Source: Prevotellaceae bacterium UBA1743
Lineage (GTDB): Bacteria > Bacteroidota > Bacteroidia > Bacteroidales > Bacteroidaceae
DNA length: 23,567 nt
NCBI GenBank assembly: GCA_002314945.1
Contig: DCHV01000093.1
Coordinates: forward strand, 1-23,567
Direction: 5' to 3'
The notes under the pieces: generated by a model
Databases searched by the model: none
Seen by the model: only the letters and a program-made list of their open reading frames with translations
What the model was told of the DNA's origin: nothing
Part shown: one piece after another, positions 7,597 through 15,838 of the stretch
How the letters are laid out: every line of letters starts with the position of its first letter
How positions within the stretch are numbered: position 1 is the first letter of the stretch
Position numbers and translations under genes: made by a program

Positions 7597-9005
7597 GAAA
7601 ACAAGTGCTATTTTGTCTATTGTGGTTTAGTATCTGCAACAGTTTGCAGTTTTCAATGGCTGCAGACGGATTATGGAATCCAGAACGTGGATACAGATTC
7701 GAGGTGAAAGTGGCCTTGGAATAGGGTGATCCCAAACTCTATCGCGACAATTGGCCTGTAGAAAAATATCGCAATCAGGGTATCAATGTAGTACAGGGTT
7801 ATTGTTACTTGAGGAAATATGTCAGTAGCGACACCATTTCACAACACAAATTGGATCTCCTTCAAGCCGATTTCGACAGAGCACGCAAGGGAGGCTACAA
7901 ATATCTTCTGCGATTTACTTATCAGAACGACTACAATCAGGAGTGTCCCACATTGGAACGCATTCTCCGTCACATGGATCAACTCACTCCTATCATCAGA
8001 GACAATGCTGATGTTATCTACTGTTTACAAATAGGATGGATAGGAATGTGGGGAGAATTTCATAGCGATGGAAATGGTCTTGACAAGGATCCCTCGGCCG
8101 TAGCAGCAGTAACAGAGAAAACACTACAGATACTACCATCCAATCGTACCACCATGATGCGACGAATGGCATACAGGGACATTGCAGAGGCAAATTCCGA
8201 CTTCGTGAAGCAGAATGTGAATCGCATAGGATTCTTCAACGATGGTACATTGGCCAATATGACCGACGCAGGCACCTTCTTAGGTGATACGACACGTATC
8301 ACGGTGGATGACGAAGATCCTGAGTTCCTAAAAGTGAGTCGGGAGAGCATCCATCTGCCTGTGGATGGCGAATCGTTTTGGTCAGGATGGGGCGATTACA
8401 CCCGCATGAACCCCATTTCGGCTCTCGAAAGGTTCCAGAAACATCACTACACCACCTTCAACTTCACCCACACTAATATTGATTTCGATGGTGCAGGTCC
8501 TATCGAGGCATGGAAACAAATCATCTTTACCGAAGAAATACTCAAGCTCTATGGTCTTCCATGCGACGAGAACTACTTCAAGCATAACTCCACTCCTACA
8601 GCCTTCGACTATATTCGTGATCATTTGGGTTACCGTATAGAGATGACTCAGTCTGAAGGTTCCTTTGTAGATGGACACTATAAGGGACACGTTACTTTGC
8701 GCAATGTAGGCTGTGCAAGTCCCGTCAATCCTCGGGAGATTTACTTGGTACTTTTCGATGAGAAGGGGAAGGCATACGAATATGGAACGGGGACTGATGT
8801 TCGCATCTTAGAACCATGGAAAGAGGTAAACATTGACCTTGACGTAGCATTACCCAAGAAAGTCAAGTCTGAAAATCTGAAAGTCGCCCTTTGGATGCCC
8901 GACGAAATGGAGAGCATCAAGTACCGTACAGAATACGCCATCACAATAGCCGAAGGCACCACTCCTAACATCCTGGAAGGAAGAGTCCTCAACGTATTAC
9001 CTTGA
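7593..9005 (+). pseudogene. DUF4874/DUF4832 secreted protein, interrupted by an in-frame TAG
   Basis: The reading frame from the ATG at 7593 (overlapping the upstream stop as ATGA) would encode 470 residues: a signal peptide ending around FSMA-AD, then LWNPERGYRFE, the usual beginning of DUF4874 proteins, then a TIM-barrel-like part with YCLQIGWIGMWGEFHSD (about 144-158, with the conserved WGE), and a C-terminal DUF4832 part with a beta-sandwich end. One codon, TAG at 7722-7724 (codon 44), breaks it; the frame is otherwise intact to the TGA at 9003-9005 and no frameshift is seen. TAG ends other genes in this window (17779, 21052), so it is a genuine stop. A late restart would lack the signal peptide and start of the domain. 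It is probably a recent pseudogene or a sequencing or assembly error. The family usually occurs with glycan-degradation genes; its activity is not established. Confidence 0.8.
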
Positions 9006-9021
9006 TGTCCTTCTGTTTCAA

Positions 9022-11781
9022 TCAAAAGCCGCGGAGGGTATAGTAGCCGCTTTGTAGTGTGTACGTATCTGGCTCATCTGTGATTGAATCATCCAGCCCT
9101 TGAACGTGTTGCCCAGACACTGGCCATTTCAGTGTAGCAGTACATCCCTCAGGTACTGTCACTTCCATGCATACATTCTCATTAGATTTCTCCCACTTCA
9201 CACGCAAGGGACCGTAGGAAGTGGGCAAAGTGTAATCAGCAAACGTCATATCCTGAGGTAAATAGGGCGAGATTTCGAAATGCCGATAACCAGCATATTC
9301 CCAATCAGCCTTCACCCCCATCATGTAGCGATAAAGCCATACCATTCCGCTGCCCAAGGCAGAATGGTCATGAGAGGCATCGACTCCCCATTGTTCCCAA
9401 AAGGTAGTGGAGCCCGCATCGAGGAATCCTACATAACCTGGACATTTACCTTTTGCCAAGGTTTGATAAGCCAGTTCGTGAAGTCCACACTCAGACAGAA
9501 CCTCAAAGAAAATACGTGTGCCTATATATCCAGTCAGGACATGACAGTCCCGATGTATTACCTGCTCCTTCAAATCCTGTACAACTCGTTCCTTTACACT
9601 ATCAGGTACGCCCATCCGTAATGCAAAAACATCGTATTCATCCTCACCATAACTTCCCCTGGAAGCATCGTAGTAACGATGATGGTATGCATCCCTGATG
9701 CGTAGTGCCTGTTGTGCATAGGAGACAGCCTCATCTTCTTTACCCAATACTTTGGCTGCTTTGGCCATGCAATCGCAGCATAACCACCAGCAATAAGTAT
9801 GGACAGCTTCTTGCTCGGGTGTGGTGTAGGGAGCCAGATGCTCTCCCAAATTCATAATAAAACTATCATCGCACACATGGGCAAACATCGTTCCATCGGG
9901 TGTTTCCCACGAACCCATATAGTCGGTTTGTGCCTTCATAGAAGCATAATATTCTTCCAACAGGCTTCGATCACCCGTAGCCACATAAAATTCCCATGGA
10001 ATGGTAGTCATGGCAATACCCCATCCTACACCGCCGCCACAGCCAGGTTCCCAGGGTGACCCGTTAGGCACATAGCCTGTTATGCTATCCTGTGAACAAC
10101 GGATATCCTCTATCCATTTACGGTAGAAAGAACCTGCATCAAAGTTATGCAGCACCATGGAGCAAGTCAATTGTCCGTCACCCGTATAAGGTCCACGCTC
10201 ACGATGTGGACAATCCGAGGGAATTGAGCCATGCATATTATTCATTTGAGTACGTTGCCACATTTCCACAAGTCGATTCAAGGTATCATTGGAACAGGTA
10301 AAGGAAGCTGCCACAGGCACATCGGTCGAGACTGCCTCGGCCAGTACATTATCTTCTGTCAGATCACCCGCCCAATTGTCAATCTGTACCGTATGGAAGA
10401 CAAACCAAGTGAAATGAGCTGCGTATTCCTCATCGCCGCCACCTCCGCACACATAGGTATTCTGCCCGTTGTAGTTATATCCGGCCACAGAAGCATCCTT
10501 ATACTTGATACGGATGGTATCACCTTTCTCATTGGCTATATGGCATAGTCGCAATCGACCAGAGATTTCAGCTGGGAACTGCACTACATAGCATCTATCG
10601 CACACTTTCTCGACAGAAATAGGCTTCAAGGTATTCACCACGCGGTCATGAGGCCCGTTCTGAGCCACCAAGGCACCTGTAGGTGGTTCTCGCAATACTG
10701 CCTGTTCCCATCCTTCGTCCGAAGCATCTGGTTGGCACCAATCGGAGGTTTCGAAACGAGCATCATACGTTTCCCCTCCGAATACGTCATTCTCTCTTAC
10801 TGCACTCTCACGCACCTGCCAATTCTCATCACTTACAAGTGTCTCCTGCGTTCCATCAGCATAACGAATTTCCAGTTGGCCGATAAAACGTGGCGAGCCG
10901 TACCCAGCCGTCCATACCTGTACAGCATTGAAGAAGCCGTTTCCCAACATACACCCGAGTACATTTTCGCCTTGTTGGAGCAAGTGTGTCAGGTCGTAAC
11001 CCAAATACATTACTCGTCTGCCTTTGGCTTCAAGATGGAGCGGAAGCCTGCGCTGTTCCATCATTACACGTTCTGAATAGTCCGTCTGGTTGGGCGTGAG
11101 CAGGTCATCGCTCACCTTCTCCCCATTCAGGTAGAGTTCGAAGTAACCCAATCCCGTTGTCAAGAGACGGGCAGAAACCACTTCTTTCGATATATTGAAC
11201 TTACGACGGAGCAATGGAGCCGGAGTAGAAGGAGCCATCTGTTGTAGGTCCTTCATGAGGGCTTCATCAAAGGATGTACTCGTCAGCGGAGCCCCATCCA
11301 CGATGTCACGGGGACCTTCCATATCCCATGGTGCTCCTATCCATCGCGCTTTCCACTCATCGGGAGAAAGGATGCCAGTACTCCAACAGGCGTCCTCGCT
11401 CCAGGAGGAGACTTCATCCTCGTCATCCCACACACGCACCCTCCACCAATACTTTTGCGCCGAATGGAGCTCGGGTCCTGCATAACGTACAAAAGGTGCG
11501 GAGGTTTCCTTCACCTTACCGCTATCCCACACATCTGCCTTACCCGCTTTGAGCAAGTCTTCGGTAGATGCAACCTGTAATTGCCACGCGGTCTGATGAA
11601 TGCCATGCGATGCACCACGCCCCATCAGGTTTACCCATGACAGGCGGGGATTTGTTTCGTCCATTACTTCAGGGTTGTTCTGGTACTCACACCTTAGGGA
11701 AGAAGGAGTAAGCTGATTTCCAGCACAGCTAACTATACACATTCCGATTACCACGGATGGGATGAGAAATGATTTTTTCAT
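9022..11781 (-). CDS. Alpha-L-rhamnosidase, GH78, lipoprotein
   Basis: A 919-residue exported enzyme cleaving terminal alpha-L-rhamnose from plant glycans or glycosides. The signal peptide ends in the lipobox IVSC (Cys19). Domains in order: an N-terminal Ig-like/fibronectin-like part with ETNPRLSW and YWWRVRVWD (about 30-140), the jelly-roll rhamnosidase N domain with FELYLNGEKVSDDLLTP (about 190-380), a second beta domain, the (alpha/alpha)6 barrel (about 490-810) and a C-terminal beta-sandwich. Catalytic candidates are Asp523, Glu528 and Asp535 in SDCPHRERGPYTGD, and Glu796 in STTFWEQWG, matching the Asp/Glu/Asp/Glu set of GH78. It lies downstream of FAS1 B with a hairpin between, and converges on the DUF4874 gene, only 16 bases from its end. 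The substrate beyond rhamnose is not predictable. Confidence 0.93.
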   Translation of the reverse strand: MKKSFLIPSVVIGMCIVSCAGNQLTPSSLRCEYQNNPEVMDETNPRLSWVNLMGRGASHGIHQTAWQLQVASTEDLLKAGKADVWDSGKVKETSAPFVRYAGPELHSAQKYWWRVRVWDDEDEVSSWSEDACWSTGILSPDEWKARWIGAPWDMEGPRDIVDGAPLTSTSFDEALMKDLQQMAPSTPAPLLRRKFNISKEVVSARLLTTGLGYFELYLNGEKVSDDLLTPNQTDYSERVMMEQRRLPLHLEAKGRRVMYLGYDLTHLLQQGENVLGCMLGNGFFNAVQVWTAGYGSPRFIGQLEIRYADGTQETLVSDENWQVRESAVRENDVFGGETYDARFETSDWCQPDASDEGWEQAVLREPPTGALVAQNGPHDRVVNTLKPISVEKVCDRCYVVQFPAEISGRLRLCHIANEKGDTIRIKYKDASVAGYNYNGQNTYVCGGGGDEEYAAHFTWFVFHTVQIDNWAGDLTEDNVLAEAVSTDVPVAASFTCSNDTLNRLVEMWQRTQMNNMHGSIPSDCPHRERGPYTGDGQLTCSMVLHNFDAGSFYRKWIEDIRCSQDSITGYVPNGSPWEPGCGGGVGWGIAMTTIPWEFYVATGDRSLLEEYYASMKAQTDYMGSWETPDGTMFAHVCDDSFIMNLGEHLAPYTTPEQEAVHTYCWWLCCDCMAKAAKVLGKEDEAVSYAQQALRIRDAYHHRYYDASRGSYGEDEYDVFALRMGVPDSVKERVVQDLKEQVIHRDCHVLTGYIGTRIFFEVLSECGLHELAYQTLAKGKCPGYVGFLDAGSTTFWEQWGVDASHDHSALGSGMVWLYRYMMGVKADWEYAGYRHFEISPYLPQDMTFADYTLPTSYGPLRVKWEKSNENVCMEVTVPEGCTATLKWPVSGQHVQGLDDSITDEPDTYTLQSGYYTLRGF

Positions 11782-11810
11782 TAATTAAAGAAAAAGGGAG
11801 GGATAAAATG

Positions 11811-11839
11811 AAAGGCACCTCCTCGTGTAAGGTGCCTTT
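11811..11839 (-). terminator. Hairpin between FAS1 B and the GH78 gene
   Basis: A perfect 10-bp stem (AAAGGCACCT 11811-11820 with AGGTGCCTTT 11830-11839, 9-base loop). On the minus strand it is followed by CATTTTAT, a partly U-rich stretch. It sits 12 bases past the FAS1 B stop and would reduce or stop read-through into the rhamnosidase gene. Confidence 0.7.
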
Positions 11840-11850
11840 CTAAGAAATCA

Positions 11851-13932
11851 TTACCAAATATCTTCTTGTTGCACGGGGTTGTCATAAACCTCCTTGGCAC
11901 AATATTCGAGATAATCCATGTAGAAATAGCGAGTGGGATCGTCCATCACGGTCTTGAATCGCACGTAGTACGTCTTGTCCGCCTCCATGAAGGTGCGTGT
12001 CAGGATGCGTCGCACGCAAATGTCAGACGAGCGCATATCATTATTGTACTGCTTGCAACCCTTCATGAATCCGTTGTTGTGCATACGTTTGTCCACCTCG
12101 GAATCATAGTCCTCGTCACCCGTGTCAAACTCAAAGCCGATGTCGCTGGGGATGTTGCCAGCAGTAGTGTAGCGGTATTTGGTACCCTGACGTAAGTCCA
12201 TGGGAATACCTGTCACAGCCAACCGGTCCTTGGAACTTCCAAAATAAACCTGTACCATACCACGTGAATTTCCTCCACACTGGATGGCAAATCGGAACTC
12301 ATACACGCCATTGCGCGGTACGGGCGGCAGACGCATCGTACAATCCAGCAAACCGCGGATGGTCATTTCATCACCCTGCATATTCTGCCATCCTTCACCA
12401 CGACCTGTCCAATAATAGAATAGCGTCTCATTGTCAATATCCACATCATCCAAGTACTTATATTCCTTGTCGGTGGGGATATAGACATTCTTGTGACGTG
12501 CATCGGTGATGGGCGACGAGCGTATGTCATTATTCATAAACTCAGGCCACATAGCCGTTACGTTCCAACGGATACGTTGTTTCTGCAGGTTGTCACGAGT
12601 TTGATCATCGTAGAACAGGAGTTTTTCAATCGGATAGACAATAGCATTGCGCACATTGTTCTCCCCTTCCATATTGGGCTCACCTACGAATACACCTTCT
12701 TTCTGTGGCTCGCAGCCGATTTCGTGGTAGTTACCCTTGCGCCTGTTGTCGAGGATAGGGAAACGATTCAGAAAGACACCTTTGCTTTCCTTGCTCTCGT
12801 AGATTTTCAACAGTCGGCGGTTTCCCATGGTAGCATAGAATTCCTCTACGGCGACGCCCAGTTCCTTGGTGGCGGTATTGTACCCATTCTCATTCCAATG
12901 GTAAAGCAGATGATCTGTGCTCAATCGTTCGGGTAGAAAATGATAAGTGACAAACTGATTCAGCAAGTTGTCGTTACTCTCGTAGTTTTCATCGTTGGTA
13001 GCCTCGGGATATACACCATTTGCCACAAGGTAATCCACCACATCTTGTACACCTATCTGATTCACCGGCTTACCTAATTCGCGGGTCCAGAATTCGTCTG
13101 TCTCGGCAAATACCGTATAGCCATAATAGCGATGCTGGGGTGTGTAGAATCCGTCTTTCTGCTCAGGTAGTTGTGAGGATTGGTATTTTTGTTCATAGAC
13201 ATCATCACGTATTTTGTCCAAAGTGTCCAACATGCCCACGGCTTTTACCAGACGTGCCATCACCTGAAAGTCACCCTTTCCACGATCTATCATATTACGG
13301 AAGAGGGTGGAAAGCGAATTGTTACTCGGGGCAATCACCTCGTGCATACAATGTATCACACCATTGATACAGAGAATATCGTGGTTGCGGGCATCTACAT
13401 AACAATTGTTCACCAGCACGCTATCGGGATTGTCGCAGTAGTGTACAGTCAGTTTGCGGTCATACATATTCGGAAGCGAGAATTCAGCATCCTGTTTCTC
13501 AGGAAAGTTGGCGTATTCAAAAGGCTGATAGTCATCACCACTATCGATGATGCTATTATAGACTATCACCTGACGAACGGAATCAAGTCGGAAACTGTCT
13601 GTAAAGGCATCCCAACTTGCTTCTGGTATAATCTCCTGTTTGGCCAACGAATCCAGATACTGTTGAATAGCCTCGTTAGTGGGGGCGAATACCGTATAGT
13701 GACCACGGGCACTAAGCAACTGCATTACCGATGACTCGCTGATAGAGCTGGCTTTTACAATATTCAGCAACTTCGTATATTCGCTATACTGATCATATTT
13801 CTGCAAATAATCAGCCAACGTGGATTCTTTGAACACATAACGCGAGGACGTATCAATGTCTTCCGTACAACTTTGAAACATCCCACATACGGTCACGAAT
13901 GCGAGACACAAAATACCCTTCAAGTGTTTCAT
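11851..13932 (-). CDS. FAS1 (fasciclin) domain lipoprotein B
   Basis: A 693-residue lipoprotein, collinear with FAS1 A over its whole length. Shared landmarks: CTEDIDTSSRYVF just after the lipobox Cys (FQSC), LLSARGHYTVFAPTNEAI in the first FAS1 domain, closing NGVIHCMHEVIAP, then YGYTVFAETDEFW, LLNQFVTYHFLP, EFYATMGNRRLLKIYESKES, GVFLNRFP, a beta-rich C-terminal domain (YEFRFAI, GMVQVYFGS, KTYYVRFKTV, FYMDYLEYC), and the same ending YDNP..EDIW. It is probably anchored at the cell surface and adhesive or scaffold-like (inference from the FAS1 family). The ATG at 13932 gives MKHLKGILCLAF, a normal signal peptide. It has its own -7 box upstream and a hairpin downstream, then the GH78 gene. Confidence 0.88.
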   Translation of the reverse strand: MKHLKGILCLAFVTVCGMFQSCTEDIDTSSRYVFKESTLADYLQKYDQYSEYTKLLNIVKASSISESSVMQLLSARGHYTVFAPTNEAIQQYLDSLAKQEIIPEASWDAFTDSFRLDSVRQVIVYNSIIDSGDDYQPFEYANFPEKQDAEFSLPNMYDRKLTVHYCDNPDSVLVNNCYVDARNHDILCINGVIHCMHEVIAPSNNSLSTLFRNMIDRGKGDFQVMARLVKAVGMLDTLDKIRDDVYEQKYQSSQLPEQKDGFYTPQHRYYGYTVFAETDEFWTRELGKPVNQIGVQDVVDYLVANGVYPEATNDENYESNDNLLNQFVTYHFLPERLSTDHLLYHWNENGYNTATKELGVAVEEFYATMGNRRLLKIYESKESKGVFLNRFPILDNRRKGNYHEIGCEPQKEGVFVGEPNMEGENNVRNAIVYPIEKLLFYDDQTRDNLQKQRIRWNVTAMWPEFMNNDIRSSPITDARHKNVYIPTDKEYKYLDDVDIDNETLFYYWTGRGEGWQNMQGDEMTIRGLLDCTMRLPPVPRNGVYEFRFAIQCGGNSRGMVQVYFGSSKDRLAVTGIPMDLRQGTKYRYTTAGNIPSDIGFEFDTGDEDYDSEVDKRMHNNGFMKGCKQYNNDMRSSDICVRRILTRTFMEADKTYYVRFKTVMDDPTRYFYMDYLEYCAKEVYDNPVQQEDIW

Positions 13933-13954
13933 CTTATTTTAATTATTTTGGGGA

Positions 13955-13962
13955 CAAAGGTA
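13955..13962 (-). promoter_or_regulatory. -7 box for FAS1 B
   Basis: On the minus strand this reads TACCTTTG, identical to the xylB box and fitting TAnnTTTG, 22 bases before the start. The -33 region (complement of about 13982-13986, TTTCG) is weak. Confidence 0.5.
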
Positions 13963-14078
13963 GTTTTTTTTCAACAATTAGCGAAAATAATTCCCACTTT
14001 TTTGGAGGTTTTTCATACGTACGTGTCCATACGGAGCATCAAGACAGAAAAATGTATCGGATTTTTGGACATAATTTG

Positions 14079-14086
14079 TACTTTTG
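14079..14086 (+). promoter_or_regulatory. -7 box for the isomerase-ROK-EEP operon
   Basis: TACTTTTG fits TAnnTTTG and lies 29 bases before the ATG at 14116. It excludes the longer upstream reading frame as the translated start. No good -33 element at the usual spacing. Confidence 0.5.
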
Positions 14087-14115
14087 TGGTCAGAATTAAA
14101 CTATTGACAGAACGT

Positions 14116-15831
14116 ATGCGCAAAAGTAATTATGACAAATTCCCTTCCACGCAAATAGAGGGTACACTCATTCAAGGATGGACGGGTATCACCAGCACTC
14201 TCGTCGAACAATGGAAGGACGTGCAAGCTTGGGGCATCGACCTCTATGTAGGCACCTACGAGGAAGATTTCATCAAAGCCTTCGCTAACCAAGGATGGGA
14301 AGTGATAGACACACGCCAACTGATGCGCTCCGAGGAGGATATTCTGCACATGACGGAGAGATTCATCACGGATGATGTGCTATTCGGCTATATTTCCAAT
14401 ATCCAGTTGGACGAATATTGGGACATGGAGAAAACCGAGCATCTGCGAAAACGCATTCTTTCGGGAGAGCGTATGCTACTCATCGGTACAGGAGCCGCCT
14501 GTCTTTTACCACAGGGAGCACCCATTGTCTATGCCGACATGGCACGTTGGGAAATCCAGCAACGTTTTCGTCGCCACGAGGTGAAAGCCTTGGGAGTAGA
14601 TAACCATGCAGAAGGGCCTTCGCTGCAATACAAGCGAGGATATTTCAACGATTGGATTATCTGCGATCGCCACAAGACGGAACTTATTGAATCGGGTCGC
14701 ATTCGTTATTGGATAGACACTAACCAGCGTATCACGCCCAAAATGATTTCCCACGAACAGTTCTGCCAAGGGATGGAGCGAACAGCATCAGGTCCCTTTC
14801 GAGTGGTACCCTTCTTTGATCCTGCTCCCTGGGGAGGCCAGTGGATGAAGGAAGTGTGTGATCTTCCTCGCGAACAACAGAATTATGGATGGTGCTTCGA
14901 CTGTGTACCCGAGGAAAACAGCCTCTTGCTACAGGTGCAGGGAGCACTATTTGAACTTCCCTCTCAGGATGTTGTGCTCACTCAGTACCGAGCCTTGTTG
15001 GGCGAGAGAGTATGGGCACGCTTCAGACGTGAATTTCCGATTCGTTTTGATTTTCTCGACACAATGGGAGGAGGAAACCTAAGTCTGCAAGTTCATCCCA
15101 CCAACGAATTTTCGCATCGCGAGTTCGGATTGCATTACACGCAGGATGAGAGTTACTACCTGCTTGATGCAGGCGAGGATGCCGTTGTCTATTTAGGATT
15201 AAAGGAAGGCATCGACCGCAATCAGATGATTGAGGATTTACGTGCTGCCCAGCGAGGGGAGATCACCTTTGATGCAGAAAAATATGTCAACGAACTACCT
15301 GCCCACAAGCACGACCATTATCTGATACCAGCAGGCACTATCCATTGTTCGGGACACGAGAGTATGGTGCTTGAGATAAGCAGCACGCCCAGCATTTTCA
15401 CCTTCAAGTTGTGGGATTGGAACCGTTTGGGATTGGATGGAAAGCCCCGTCCCATCAATGTAGAACGTGGCAGACAGGTCATCCAGTGGGATCGCACCAC
15501 TACCTTTGTCAAGGACCAGATAGCCAATCATTTCGAGATTCTCTCCGAGGAAAATGGGATTCGCGAGGAGCGTACTGGTCTCCATCCCAACGAGTTCATT
15601 GAGACACGTAGGCACACCTTCTCACGCCCCGTGGAGCACGATACGCAAGGCGGTGTCAACGTACTGAATCTCGTGGATGGCGAGGAAGCAGTCATCACAA
15701 GCCCTACTGGCGCGTTTGCACCCTTCACCGTTCACTATGCCGAAACCTTTATTTTGCCAGCTTGTGTGGGACGTTATATCATCACCCCCCTGCACGGCAC
15801 CTGCATGACTATTAAAGCATCTATCAGATAA
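14116..15831 (+). CDS. Class I mannose-6-phosphate isomerase with N-terminal extension domain
   Basis: A 571-residue cytoplasmic protein. The C-terminal half (about 300-571) is a cupin-type class I phosphomannose isomerase, interconverting mannose 6-phosphate and fructose 6-phosphate. The zinc ligands are visible: Gln325 and His327 in NLSLQVHP, Glu345 in QDESYYLLD, His410 in IPAGTIHCSG. Residues 1 to about 280 are an additional domain absent from short enzymes (about 300 residues); it has a region GERMLLIGTGAACL (117-130), RGYFNDWIICDRHK (174-187) and IRYWIDTNQ, which suggest a degenerate nucleotide-kinase-like fold, though a clear P-loop is missing. Such long forms exist in Bacteroidetes. 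I chose the ATG at 14116 because the promoter box lies between it and earlier in-frame codons. A ROK kinase follows after 7 bases, which fits a mannose/fructose phosphorylation and isomerisation module. Confidence 0.85.
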   Translation: MRKSNYDKFPSTQIEGTLIQGWTGITSTLVEQWKDVQAWGIDLYVGTYEEDFIKAFANQGWEVIDTRQLMRSEEDILHMTERFITDDVLFGYISNIQLDEYWDMEKTEHLRKRILSGERMLLIGTGAACLLPQGAPIVYADMARWEIQQRFRRHEVKALGVDNHAEGPSLQYKRGYFNDWIICDRHKTELIESGRIRYWIDTNQRITPKMISHEQFCQGMERTASGPFRVVPFFDPAPWGGQWMKEVCDLPREQQNYGWCFDCVPEENSLLLQVQGALFELPSQDVVLTQYRALLGERVWARFRREFPIRFDFLDTMGGGNLSLQVHPTNEFSHREFGLHYTQDESYYLLDAGEDAVVYLGLKEGIDRNQMIEDLRAAQRGEITFDAEKYVNELPAHKHDHYLIPAGTIHCSGHESMVLEISSTPSIFTFKLWDWNRLGLDGKPRPINVERGRQVIQWDRTTTFVKDQIANHFEILSEENGIREERTGLHPNEFIETRRHTFSRPVEHDTQGGVNVLNLVDGEEAVITSPTGAFAPFTVHYAETFILPACVGRYIITPLHGTCMTIKASIR

Positions 15832-15838
15832 CCCAATT

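Noticed and set aside
7722..7724. Reassigned TAG codon (alternative genetic code)
   Set aside because: TAG properly ends the EEP gene at 17779-17781 and the DUF4838 gene at 21052-21054, so it functions as a stop here.
10648..11076. 142-codon open frame opposite the GH78 gene
   Set aside because: Antisense to a complete and recognisable enzyme; no promoter, no family resemblance.
13873..14115. Long in-frame extension upstream of the mannose-6-phosphate isomerase
   Set aside because: It overlaps the 5' end of FAS1 B on the other strand and the promoter at 14079-14086, and has no family resemblance.
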